In this document: positions 1 through 5,961 of the stretch, one piece after another
Layout of the letters: every line of letters starts with the position of its first letter
Position numbering within the stretch: position 1 is the stretch's first letter
Source of the DNA: Nostocaceae cyanobacterium CSSed10_463m
Lineage (GTDB): Bacteria > Cyanobacteriota > Cyanobacteriia > Cyanobacteriales > Nostocaceae
Direction: 5' to 3'
DNA length: 7,022 nt
Assembly: GCA_003556955.1 (NCBI GenBank)
Contig: PWQB01000354.1
Location: 1-7,022 of the forward strand
Made by a program: the position numbers and the translations under genes
The notes under the pieces: model-generated
What the model saw: the letters and a program-made list of their open reading frames with translations, nothing else
Told to the model about the DNA's origin: nothing
Database searches by the model: none

Positions 1-79
1 AAAGACTATCGCCCGTATAAAATCTACCTTGTCTACTTTCCCTCCTTGTCTTCCAAGTCTTGCCTTCACAGATAACATT

Positions 80-101
80 AAAAACCTACCCTTGTGAGGG
101 T
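80..101 (-). terminator. candidate intrinsic terminator of the leftward 293-residue gene
   Basis: Read on the minus strand, a perfect 5-bp stem (ACCCT, loop CACA, AGGGT; plus-strand 88-101) is followed after three bases by a run of five T (plus-strand A80-A84). It lies about 66 bp beyond the stop codon of the leftward gene, which is the expected side. The stem is short, so this is a modest candidate. Confidence 0.4.
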
Positions 102-120
102 GCAGGGGGGGAAGAAATTT

Positions 121-162
121 CTCCATCCTCCATCCCCGTCCCGGTGTCCCCGATCCCCATTC
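121..162. repeat. degenerate heptanucleotide repeat, about six units
   Basis: The C-rich tract reads in a strict 7-bp register: two identical CTCCATC units followed by CCCGTCC, CGGTGTC, CCCGATC and CCCATTC. Heptanucleotide short tandem repeats (STRRs) are a known feature of heterocystous cyanobacterial genomes. The tract ends 4 bp before the stop codon of the leftward gene, so it lies in that gene's 3' untranslated region. The first two units are exact and the rest are degenerate. Confidence 0.5.
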
Positions 163-166
163 CTGA

Positions 167-1048
167 TCAAAATCCCGCTACTGGGTCTGGCTGAGATTCC
201 AAATGTTGGAGAAAACTATGCAATTCTTCTTCGGTTAGCAAAGTGCGTCCCCGCTTGCCGTAGGTTTTAATTAAATGTTCTCTACCTTGCTCTGCTGTCC
301 AGCCTAGACGCTGAAGTTCAACATCTGTCTTGGCAATAACATCAGACAAATCCACTGGTTCACTTCTCTGATTTTTCTTACCTACCCCTATTTGATGGTT
401 CACATTGTCTGGCGAACTATAATTTCGGGGGGTAAATGGTGTGACATTACTCGCAAAACTTCCCGAATATGTGGGACGTTCCGGTTGGTGATCAGGCGTA
501 GTCTCCCGCTTTTCAAATGGGGTATCTAATTCTTGGGAGCGATTGTCAGTTGCGGGAAGATTTTCCGGGAAATTTTGGCTATATGTATCGCCGTTAGCAA
601 AATCATTTGTATCAGTCGCCACTGATTCTGTTTGATAATTCTCTTCGCTTATAGGCGGGAGAGATATTTCTCTGTCATCGGGTGCTGACCAATCACTACT
701 GCTAAAGTCTTCATCCATAACAGGGGTATAACTAGCCTGATTAGACGTGTTTAATTTTACCTTGGGGGTGTTCAAGGTAGGATTTAACTGCACTGGGGCT
801 GTTGTTGGGGGAGCAAGTTCTACCGCTGCTTGTGGAGAATTGCTGATGCCCAAAACCATTAATGCTCTTGTTCTGGCTTTATCTTCTGCTACTTCTACGG
901 TTTCTGCTCCTGCCATGCCAGTAGCACGGGTAACATTTTCAATCTGTACGCTAGCCCGGACAATATATTTTCCTTGAAAAATTTGCACTAATTCAGTAAT
1001 AATACTGCCCTGGGGATACAAGCTCTGAAATTGAGCTAACATCAACAT
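167..1048 (-). CDS. hypothetical protein: small alpha/beta N-terminal domain, disordered linker, C-terminal helical motif
   Basis: I do not recognise a named gene. Three parts are visible. Residues about 5-68 form a compact domain: beta strands around YIVRASVQIE (28-37), then a glycine turn (ATGMAG, 42-47) and a charged helix (VEVAEDKARTRALMVLGI, 51-68). Residues about 70-230 are Ser/Thr/Pro/Asn/Glu-rich and look disordered. Residues 233-285 form a helical module with the motif YGKRGRTLLTEEEL (263-276). The beta-turn-helix pattern with AEDKARTRAL resembles both the Rad52/ERF annealing-protein core and a double-stranded-RNA-binding domain. The C-terminal module recalls the tail motif of phage-type recombination proteins. 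These resemblances are inference. No signal peptide or membrane segment is seen, so it is probably cytoplasmic. ATG at 1048 has a weak GGTGG 7 bases upstream; a second in-frame ATG at 1042 is also possible. It is divergent from zam across a 1.1-kb spacer. Confidence 0.85.
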   Translation of the reverse strand: MLMLAQFQSLYPQGSIITELVQIFQGKYIVRASVQIENVTRATGMAGAETVEVAEDKARTRALMVLGISNSPQAAVELAPPTTAPVQLNPTLNTPKVKLNTSNQASYTPVMDEDFSSSDWSAPDDREISLPPISEENYQTESVATDTNDFANGDTYSQNFPENLPATDNRSQELDTPFEKRETTPDHQPERPTYSGSFASNVTPFTPRNYSSPDNVNHQIGVGKKNQRSEPVDLSDVIAKTDVELQRLGWTAEQGREHLIKTYGKRGRTLLTEEELHSFLQHLESQPDPVAGF

Positions 1049-1110
1049 AATACTGCCACCAATTTAAATCTGCTCGTAATCAAAAGTAGACTACTGTTTC
1101 CTGTGTCTTC

Positions 1111-1142
1111 AAAAAAGAAAAAAGAAAAAATCAAATTTTCTT
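1111..1142. repeat. A-tract of AAAAAAG heptamers with an AT-rich inverted repeat
   Basis: Positions 1111-1130 are almost three tandem AAAAAAG units. The 3' part overlaps a 7-bp inverted repeat (AAGAAAA at 1122-1128, TTTTCTT at 1136-1142). It lies about 65-95 bp upstream of the leftward 293-residue gene, where a phased A-tract could act as curved DNA or an upstream promoter element. No clear -35/-10 pair was found for that gene. Confidence 0.4.
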
Positions 1143-1145
1143 CTT

Positions 1146-1230
1146 ACTCAGAACTCAGTAATGGCTCAACGCCCTGCTATTGCTCTAGGCGCAGCTATAC
1201 CCGCAGGGGTTGACAGCACTCAGCACTCAC
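1146..1230. repeat. interspersed hairpin repeat flanked by CACTCAG-type units
   Basis: ACTCAG/AACTCAG units at 1146-1158 and two GCACTCA units at 1216-1229 flank a hairpin. The left arm CAACGCCCTGC (1167-1177) pairs with GCAGGGGTTG (1203-1212) as ten base pairs with one bulged G. Strings of CACTCAG and short CG-rich hairpins next to them are, from memory, typical dispersed repeats of Nostoc-type genomes. No coding potential is seen. The strand of any transcript is unknown. Confidence 0.45.
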
Positions 1231-1291
1231 TTGTGTCCCGATTGTAGCAGTAGCTGTTGGTTGAGTAACTCTAGGTAACTACTGTTTAAAT

Positions 1292-1299
1292 GCTATACT
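1292..1299 (+). promoter_or_regulatory. possible extended -10 promoter
   Basis: TGCTATAC with TATACT at 1294-1299 has the TGN extension and five of six -10 bases. No good -35 box sits at 16-18 bp. If used, transcription would start near 1306 and run into the hairpin-rich non-coding stretch. This is motif matching only. Confidence 0.3.
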
Positions 1300-1884
1300 A
1301 ACTAGCCAATTCTATATCCGAAATTATTTTGTGGAAGTAGGCACTAAATCTACAATAATGGAGATAAGGTTCGCTCTCACTGCTGGTTAAGCTGCTGACC
1401 TGATTTTTACCGATTCTACATTTAGGAAAGTCGGGTTTACGAGCAGTTTATTTTACTGACACATCAGAGTCTCATGATGTTACAGTACCTTTCATCTAGA
1501 CAATCAAACACTTGTGGTTTCCTCTGGTAGCACTTGCGGTCTGCGTGGAGAGTTATTTCAACCCAGCCTCTTTTAAAACTCGTTGCTTAATTACCTAGAG
1601 TGAGTCAATTATAATCAGGTGTAATGTATTAAATTGGGTTATTTGAAGGAGCTTGTACTCAGACGAACTCACAGGATGATTTTGCAGTGCGATGTTCGTA
1701 GATCCAAAGCGGCTACCCGCAAGCTTGAGTCGCCTTCTTGACTCTGACACAGAAACCCTGCCTCAAGGTAATTCGTTTCGGTGCTAGTGTCGTTAAGCAG
1801 AAGTGACTGACTATCTGAGAACCAGTCGTTGTCTACGATGCGTTTAGGGTTTTACGCCCGGAGTTTTCCTTGGGGAAAAAGCTA
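1300..1884 (+). other. non-coding stretch with several hairpins; possible RNA gene or very long leader
   Basis: No ORF of useful length, tRNA, tmRNA or RNase P signature was found here. Several perfect or near-perfect short stems are present. A nested pair consists of CTGCT (1392-1396) with AGCAG (1442-1446), enclosing CCGATT (1410-1415) with AGTCGG (1429-1434, one G-U). Others are ACATCA/TGATGT (1461-1466/1475-1480), GCGG-CTAC-CCGC (1709-1720), GAGTC/GACTC (1727-1731/1740-1744) and TTTTCC-TTGG-GGAAAA (1864-1879). Short stems arise by chance, so an RNA gene is only a hypothesis, and the strand shown follows the possible promoter at 1292. Confidence 0.25.
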
Positions 1885-1893
1885 CACATAAAA

Positions 1894-2039
1894 CTGACTT
1901 TTCATGGCAACTAAAAAACCCCTCTCCAAACCTCTTTCCTGTCAGGAGAGATATTTGAAAAATTTCCCCTTCTCTAGTCGGAAAGGGGGCTAGAGGGTGA
2001 GGTTATAGGATAATCTTTCTTCATGGCCTGAAAAGTCAG
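1894..2039. mobile_element. 146-bp MITE-like element with terminal inverted repeats and 9-bp flanking duplication
   Basis: The left end CTGACTTTTCATGGC (1894-1908) is the reverse complement of the right end (GCCTGAAAAGTCAG, 2026-2039), giving 14 paired bases with one extra T. The bases directly outside match as a direct repeat: CACATAAAA (1885-1893) against CAGATAAAA (2040-2048), 8 of 9. The interior has further self-complementary blocks, such as CCCCTT/AAGGGG around 1966-1987 and CTCTCC/GGAGAG at 1922-1946, so the whole element could fold as a long hairpin. It contains no ORF, so any movement would need a transposase elsewhere. The interior resembles a C-rich/G-rich dispersed repeat I associate with Nostoc genomes (memory, not searched). 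It ends 123 bp before the zam start. Confidence 0.6.
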
Positions 2040-2082
2040 CAGATAAAAAGGTCTTTTGACTTTTGCGTAGCAGCAAAGCGTG

Positions 2083-2152
2083 TCTGTCGGCCGTGGGGGT
2101 TATACACCGAAAGGGACAGATTCAATGAAAAATGATGTTTTGACCAAAGGTC
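2083..2152 (+). promoter_or_regulatory. zam leader: possible -10 box, stem and hairpin over the SD-like sequence
   Basis: TATACA at 2101-2106 is a possible -10 box 57 bp before the zam ATG, without a convincing -35. TCTGTC (2083-2088) and GACAGA (2115-2120) form a 6-bp inverted repeat around it. GACC-AAA-GGTC (2142-2152) is a perfect small hairpin that would hide AAAGG (2146-2150), the only SD-like sequence near the zam start. That sequence sits 12 bases from the ATG, which is far. AAGGGA at 2111-2116 is better placed for an ATG at 2125 in another frame. Confidence 0.3.
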
Positions 2153-2162
2153 GGTTCACTGC

Positions 2163-4502
2163 ATGGAATTTTCTATCGCTACACTCCTTGCCAATTTCAC
2201 TGATGATAAATTGGTTGCTCGTAAAGTTCTGGAAAAGAAACTAGGTTGCGAGGATGAAATTAGTTTACAAAAACTTCACATTGCCTTGGAGGTTCTGGAA
2301 AAAATCGGAATTCTGGTGAAAGAACGCGGCAAATATCGCCGGGTGTCAGAAGAAGGTGTGATTGAGGCCAAACTCCGTTGTTCTAGTAAAGGCTTTTGCT
2401 TTGCTATTCAAGATGTGGAAGGAGCCGAGGATATTTATATTCGTGAAAGTCATCTGAGTAATGCTTGGAATGGCGATCGCGTTTTGGTAAGAGTCCTTAA
2501 AGAAGGTAGTCGTCGCCGTTCTCCAGAAGGAGAAGTCAAGCTGATCCTGGAACGTTCCAACCACACATTGCTGGCCAGAATTAAGTCAGTAGAAAACGGT
2601 TTTCGGGCTGTACCTTTAGATGATCGACTGCTGTTTGAACTCAAAATCCAAACAAACGGCATGAAATTAGAAGAAGCTATAGACCACCTGGCCCACGTTG
2701 AAGTGTTGCGTTATCCCCTGGCACAACATCCGCCATTGGGTCGAGTTGTGCAAATCCTGGGTAGCGATGCCGAGGCTGCTGCTGATATAGACTTGGTAAC
2801 TTGTAAACATGACCTTTCCCGGAATTTTTCGGAGGTTGTTTTAGACGCAGCAGCTAAGTTACCTAAGAGACTTCTGAAAGCAGACCTGAAAAACAAACTG
2901 GATTTACGCAATTTATTTACCCTGACGATTTCAGGTCTAAATGTTGATAATAAATTCATTGAGAATGCTTTCAGTTTAGAAAAAACTTCAGAGGGACATT
3001 GGCTGTTAGGGTTTCATATTGCTGATGTTGCACATTATGTCCAGCCTGACGAAGCTTTAGATCGAGAATCGGTGAAGCGGGGTAAGTCCGTTTACCTGGG
3101 AGATTTACTGTTGCCAATGTTACCCGAAGCGGTAGCAGAACGCTGTTCATTTGTACCAGGAAGCGATCGCCTAGCTCTGTCTTTCTTAATTGCCATTGAT
3201 CCAGATTCGGGAGAAGCCTTGGAATGGGAGATTCAACCCAGTATTATCAATGTAGATACAGGGCTGAGTCGGCAAGAAACAGAAGCCATTCTCACAGGGG
3301 AATCTCCAGATGCAGATCCGAAGGTGGCAGAGATCATACAAGACCTAGAGATATTGCGAAAGGCAGTAAAACAGACGCGCCTAGCTCGTGGGAGCTTGCA
3401 GTTGAATCTACCACCTAACCAAAACCCTTATTATGATGAGGGGATTTTGGGAGCAGTTTTGGTGAATGATTTACCAGTGCGATCGCTGTTAACAGAGTTT
3501 GTGCTATTGGTTAACGAATTGATGGCCAAACATCTGAGTGCTTTAGGTATTCCCGCTATTTGGCGAGTCCAAGGTACACCCGATACCGAAGATGTTCAGG
3601 AAATGCTAAAATTGGCGATTAATTTGGGTGTAGAACTGACATTAGAACCAGAAGTAGATATCCAACCTTTAGATTATCAGCATTTAACTAGGGCTTTTGC
3701 TGAATCCCCATCAGAGCAAGTTCTGACTTATCTATTGCAAGATACACTTAAACCAGCTGCTTATAACACCAATAAAGGAACACATTTTGGTTTATCGCTA
3801 CAGGAATATACTCACTGTACTTCTCCTCTGCGACGATACCCGGATTTGCTCATGCAAAGAGTGTATTATAGGTTACTAGAACATGGACGCGATCGCCGCA
3901 ACACCCGTGTAAAAGAGCGAGTTAACCTCCGCCACTCCTCTTCTCATCACGAAATTAACTGGAACGTTCTCCCGCCAGAATTACAGCAAGAACTCCAAAC
4001 AGATTTGAATCGGGTAATTATCCAGATTAACGACAGAGAAAAAGAAGTCCAAGAAGCCGAAGCCGATTTAGCTGGACTGCAAAAAGCCCAACTAATGAAA
4101 CAACGCATCGGTCAGGTATTCCAGGGCGTAATTACTGGCGTACAATCTTATGGTTTCTTTGTGGAAATTGAAGTTCCCGCCGCCGATTCCATTCCGGGAG
4201 AAGATATCAGTGTACCTTTACGGGTAGAAGGACTGGTACACGTCAGTTCCCTCAAAGATGATTGGTATGAATACCGTGCCAGACAACAGGCACTGTTTGG
4301 GCGCAAAAATCGAGCTTCTTACAGACTAGGCGATCGCGTAGCTGTGCAAGTTAAAAGTGTCGATTACTATCGTCAGCAAATTGATTTAGTAACCGTCAGC
4401 AGTGATCTTGTCGCTAAAGGTTTGGGTGTCAATGCTAATAACAATGACGCATCAGATATCTACTTACCCAGCAACTTAGATACTTATGCAGAGGATGAAT
4501 AA
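2163..4502 (+). CDS. zam: Zam-type RNase II/R-family (RNB) protein with degenerate catalytic site
   Basis: The 779-residue product has RNase R architecture: N-terminal winged-helix region (about 1-62), OB/cold-shock region (about 66-220), RNB domain (about 240-600), a charged helical stretch (about 620-648) and an S1 domain (about 650-752). RNB landmarks are present: HIADVAHYV (285-293), Y311 in SVYL, PMLPE (318-322), E445, and TSPLRRYPDL (553-562) with R557. However, the motif normally reading TIDGxDAxDFDDA is TISGLNVDNKFIENA here (255-269). The four metal-binding aspartates align with S257, F265, E267 and N268. Ordinary exonuclease activity is therefore doubtful; RNA binding through OB and S1 domains is likely. 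This matches cyanobacterial Zam (Synechocystis acetazolamide resistance), recalled as a separate RNB clade with a degenerate site and redox-relevant cysteines; six cysteines are here (29, 73, 79, 214, 328, 552). Pipelines would call it rnr/vacB. The start is set by an in-frame TGA at 2133. ubiX follows after 17 bp. Confidence 0.93.
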   Translation: MEFSIATLLANFTDDKLVARKVLEKKLGCEDEISLQKLHIALEVLEKIGILVKERGKYRRVSEEGVIEAKLRCSSKGFCFAIQDVEGAEDIYIRESHLSNAWNGDRVLVRVLKEGSRRRSPEGEVKLILERSNHTLLARIKSVENGFRAVPLDDRLLFELKIQTNGMKLEEAIDHLAHVEVLRYPLAQHPPLGRVVQILGSDAEAAADIDLVTCKHDLSRNFSEVVLDAAAKLPKRLLKADLKNKLDLRNLFTLTISGLNVDNKFIENAFSLEKTSEGHWLLGFHIADVAHYVQPDEALDRESVKRGKSVYLGDLLLPMLPEAVAERCSFVPGSDRLALSFLIAIDPDSGEALEWEIQPSIINVDTGLSRQETEAILTGESPDADPKVAEIIQDLEILRKAVKQTRLARGSLQLNLPPNQNPYYDEGILGAVLVNDLPVRSLLTEFVLLVNELMAKHLSALGIPAIWRVQGTPDTEDVQEMLKLAINLGVELTLEPEVDIQPLDYQHLTRAFAESPSEQVLTYLLQDTLKPAAYNTNKGTHFGLSLQEYTHCTSPLRRYPDLLMQRVYYRLLEHGRDRRNTRVKERVNLRHSSSHHEINWNVLPPELQQELQTDLNRVIIQINDREKEVQEAEADLAGLQKAQLMKQRIGQVFQGVITGVQSYGFFVEIEVPAADSIPGEDISVPLRVEGLVHVSSLKDDWYEYRARQQALFGRKNRASYRLGDRVAVQVKSVDYYRQQIDLVTVSSDLVAKGLGVNANNNDASDIYLPSNLDTYAEDE

Positions 4503-4519
4503 ACCTTACTAAAATCCCC

Positions 4520-5140
4520 GTGTCAAACAACTCCAAACCCCTTATCTTAGGCATATCTGGTGCATCTGGTCTAATTTACGCCGTTCACGCCCTCAAATAT
4601 CTGCTCGCAGCAGATTATGAGATTGAACTAGTTGCCTCTAAATCAACTTACATGGTTTGGGCCAGCGAACAGGAAACTCGAATGCCATCTGAACCAACCG
4701 CACAAGAGCAATTCTGGCGAGAACAAGCTGGAGTAGCTGTTGGGGGTAAACTACGCTGTCATCCTTGGGGCGATGTGGGAGCCGGAATCGCTAGCGGTTC
4801 TTTTCGCACCTTAGGGATGATTATCATGCCATGTAGCATGAGTACAGCCGCAAAGCTAGCAGGTGGCTTAAGTTCTGACTTACTAGAACGAGCTGCGGAT
4901 GTCCAGATTAAAGAAGGGCGAAAGCTAGTCATCGTTCCCCGTGAAACGCCATTTAGCCTGATTCATCTGAGAAACTTAACCAGTTTGGCAGAAGCTGGAG
5001 TTAGAGTTGTCCCAGCCATTCCGGCTTGGTATCACAATCCTCAAAGTATTGAGGACTTAGTTGATTTTGTCGTTGCCCGTGCTTTAGATCAACTAGATAT
5101 TGATTGCATTCCCATTCAGCGCTGGCAAGGGAGTAAGTAA
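4520..5140 (+). CDS. ubiX: UbiX-family flavin prenyltransferase
   Basis: The product has 206 residues, the usual UbiX length. UbiX joins dimethylallyl phosphate to reduced FMN to make prenylated FMN, the cofactor of UbiD-type decarboxylases. Visible signatures are the flavin-binding GISGASG (11-17), the PCSMSTAAKLAGG region (about 104-116), KEGRKLVIVPRETP (131-144) with the conserved R141-E142 pair, HLRNL, and PAWY with Y171 near the C-terminus. No key residue appears to be missing. It has no membrane segment and should be a soluble homododecamer by family precedent. The GTG start lies 17 bp after zam with no clear Shine-Dalgarno, suggesting co-transcription and perhaps translational coupling. 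No ubiD is in the window. In cyanobacteria UbiX/UbiD are implicated in decarboxylating the prenylated 4-hydroxybenzoate precursor of plastoquinone; that role for this copy is inferred. Confidence 0.95.
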   Translation: MSNNSKPLILGISGASGLIYAVHALKYLLAADYEIELVASKSTYMVWASEQETRMPSEPTAQEQFWREQAGVAVGGKLRCHPWGDVGAGIASGSFRTLGMIIMPCSMSTAAKLAGGLSSDLLERAADVQIKEGRKLVIVPRETPFSLIHLRNLTSLAEAGVRVVPAIPAWYHNPQSIEDLVDFVVARALDQLDIDCIPIQRWQGSK

Positions 5141-5191
5141 AAAGGTAAAAGTAAAAAGGTAAAAGTAACAACAATGTAACTTTTGCCTTTT
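5138..5191 (+). repeat. 14-bp tandem repeat and 16-bp imperfect hairpin after ubiX
   Basis: Two exact copies of TAAAAAGGTAAAAG (5138-5151, 5152-5165) begin inside the ubiX stop codon. The second copy is the left arm of a long hairpin: 5154-5169 pairs with 5176-5191 around a 6-base loop (AACAAT), with one mismatch and one G-T pair in 16. The stem is AT-rich with U-rich right side, so it could weakly attenuate read-through or protect the 3' end of the zam-ubiX mRNA. It looks like a dispersed repeat rather than a classical GC-rich terminator. Confidence 0.55.
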
Positions 5192-5244
5192 ACCTATGCC
5201 TTTGGCTTTGATTGAGTAACTTTGACTTTTGCCTTTTCTATGGC
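5176..5244 (+). repeat. degenerate direct repeat reaching into the LapA gene start
   Basis: The block GTAACTTTTGCCTTTTACC with following TATGCC (5176-5200) recurs as GTAACTTTGACTTTTGCC with following TTTTCTATGGC (5216-5244). The second copy has an extra GACTT-like unit. The ATG of the second copy is the likely start codon of the LapA-domain gene, so the repeat supplies its translation start and there is no Shine-Dalgarno. Strings of TTTTGCC/TTTTGAC are, from memory, common spacer repeats in Nostoc genomes. Confidence 0.45.
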
Positions 5245-5953
5245 TGTAATTCGCTTAATTCCGTTGGTGGCAGTACTAGGGATACTCACACTGTTGCTAA
5301 TTCAAAATTGGTCGCCTGTCCTCTCCCTAGTATTTTTGGGTGTGCGAAGTTTACCCTTACCCCTGGCAATGTGGATTTTTTTTAGTACTGCTGCTGGTGC
5401 GGTCACATCCCTACTAATTACTACCTTGTTGCAGGTATCAAATTATTTTGGAGAACAACAACGCCAAAGACCATATAAATCTGCTGGAACTTCACCCCGT
5501 AGAACAGCGACTTCTAGAGAGGAACCTGAAGCACCATCTTATAGAACTTCCCCGGTAGCTGGTCAAACAGAGTTCCCTACTAGTAACGCCTTTGATGATT
5601 GGGAGACAAATGATAGTGGAAATGATGACTGGGACTTTGATGAACAACAACCAGAAGCACCTAGCCGCAGTCCTCAAACTCCACCAGTTCGAGATCCTAA
5701 AACATACGAAGAAGAACCAGAACCTCAAGGCCGTTCTCAATCTGGTTCGGTTTACTCCTACAACTATCGTCAACCAAAAAATACTGCGGTAGGAAGAACT
5801 GAATCTATTTACGATGCTGATTACCGAGTCATCATCCCTCCTTATGAACCGCCGATGACTAACCAAGTGGATGCCACAAGTGATGATGATGACGATTGGA
5901 AGTTTTTTGAAGACGACGATTTTGAAAATGAAGATGAGCCGCCACTTAAGTAA
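5240..5953 (+). CDS. LapA-domain membrane protein with long acidic cytoplasmic-type tail
   Basis: From ATG 5240 the product has 237 residues. Residues 6-21 and about 40-64 are two hydrophobic segments. Between them lies QNWSPVLSLVFLG (22-34), and QN followed by a short beta-like stretch and a second membrane helix is the LapA (lipopolysaccharide assembly protein A, DUF1049) pattern. From about residue 70 the chain is hydrophilic and low-complexity, with aspartate/tryptophan clusters (DDWETNDSGNDDWDFDE) and a very acidic C-terminus (SDDDDDWKFFEDDDFENEDE). YSYNYR and YDADYR are similar Tyr-rich motifs. Family knowledge places LapA in the inner membrane with a role in envelope biogenesis; the function of this longer version is unknown. 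An in-frame TTG at 5222 would add six residues, but it lies in a repeat and ATG gives the usual N-terminus. It may be read from the zam-ubiX transcript (99-bp gap with a hairpin). Confidence 0.88.
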   Translation: MAVIRLIPLVAVLGILTLLLIQNWSPVLSLVFLGVRSLPLPLAMWIFFSTAAGAVTSLLITTLLQVSNYFGEQQRQRPYKSAGTSPRRTATSREEPEAPSYRTSPVAGQTEFPTSNAFDDWETNDSGNDDWDFDEQQPEAPSRSPQTPPVRDPKTYEEEPEPQGRSQSGSVYSYNYRQPKNTAVGRTESIYDADYRVIIPPYEPPMTNQVDATSDDDDDWKFFEDDDFENEDEPPLK

Positions 5954-5961
5954 GCTGGGAA

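Noticed and set aside
1333..1341. GGAAGTAGG resembling the core of the cyanobacterial glnA glutamine riboswitch
   Set aside because: The other conserved blocks (CGTTCATCC-type strand and the pairing stems) are absent nearby, and the next gene is far away.
1049..2162. Search for tRNA, tmRNA, RNase P RNA, CRISPR repeats or ribosomal protein genes that sometimes precede RNB genes
   Set aside because: No T-loop GTTCRA signature, tmRNA or RNase P core, regularly spaced repeats, or rpmG/rpsR-like coding sequence was found.
2346..2959. Three antisense open frames of 70-82 codons inside zam
   Set aside because: They overlap the well-supported zam reading frame, show no motifs and are best explained as shadows of its codon use.
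5222..5239. In-frame TTG start six codons upstream of the LapA ATG
   Set aside because: It lies inside a repeat, has no Shine-Dalgarno, and would add MTFAFS before the normal hydrophobic N-terminus.
5492..5866. 124-codon open frame antisense to the LapA gene
   Set aside because: Its translation is rich in Arg, Ser, Trp and Cys as expected from the complement of an acidic disordered tail; no domain or Shine-Dalgarno is evident.
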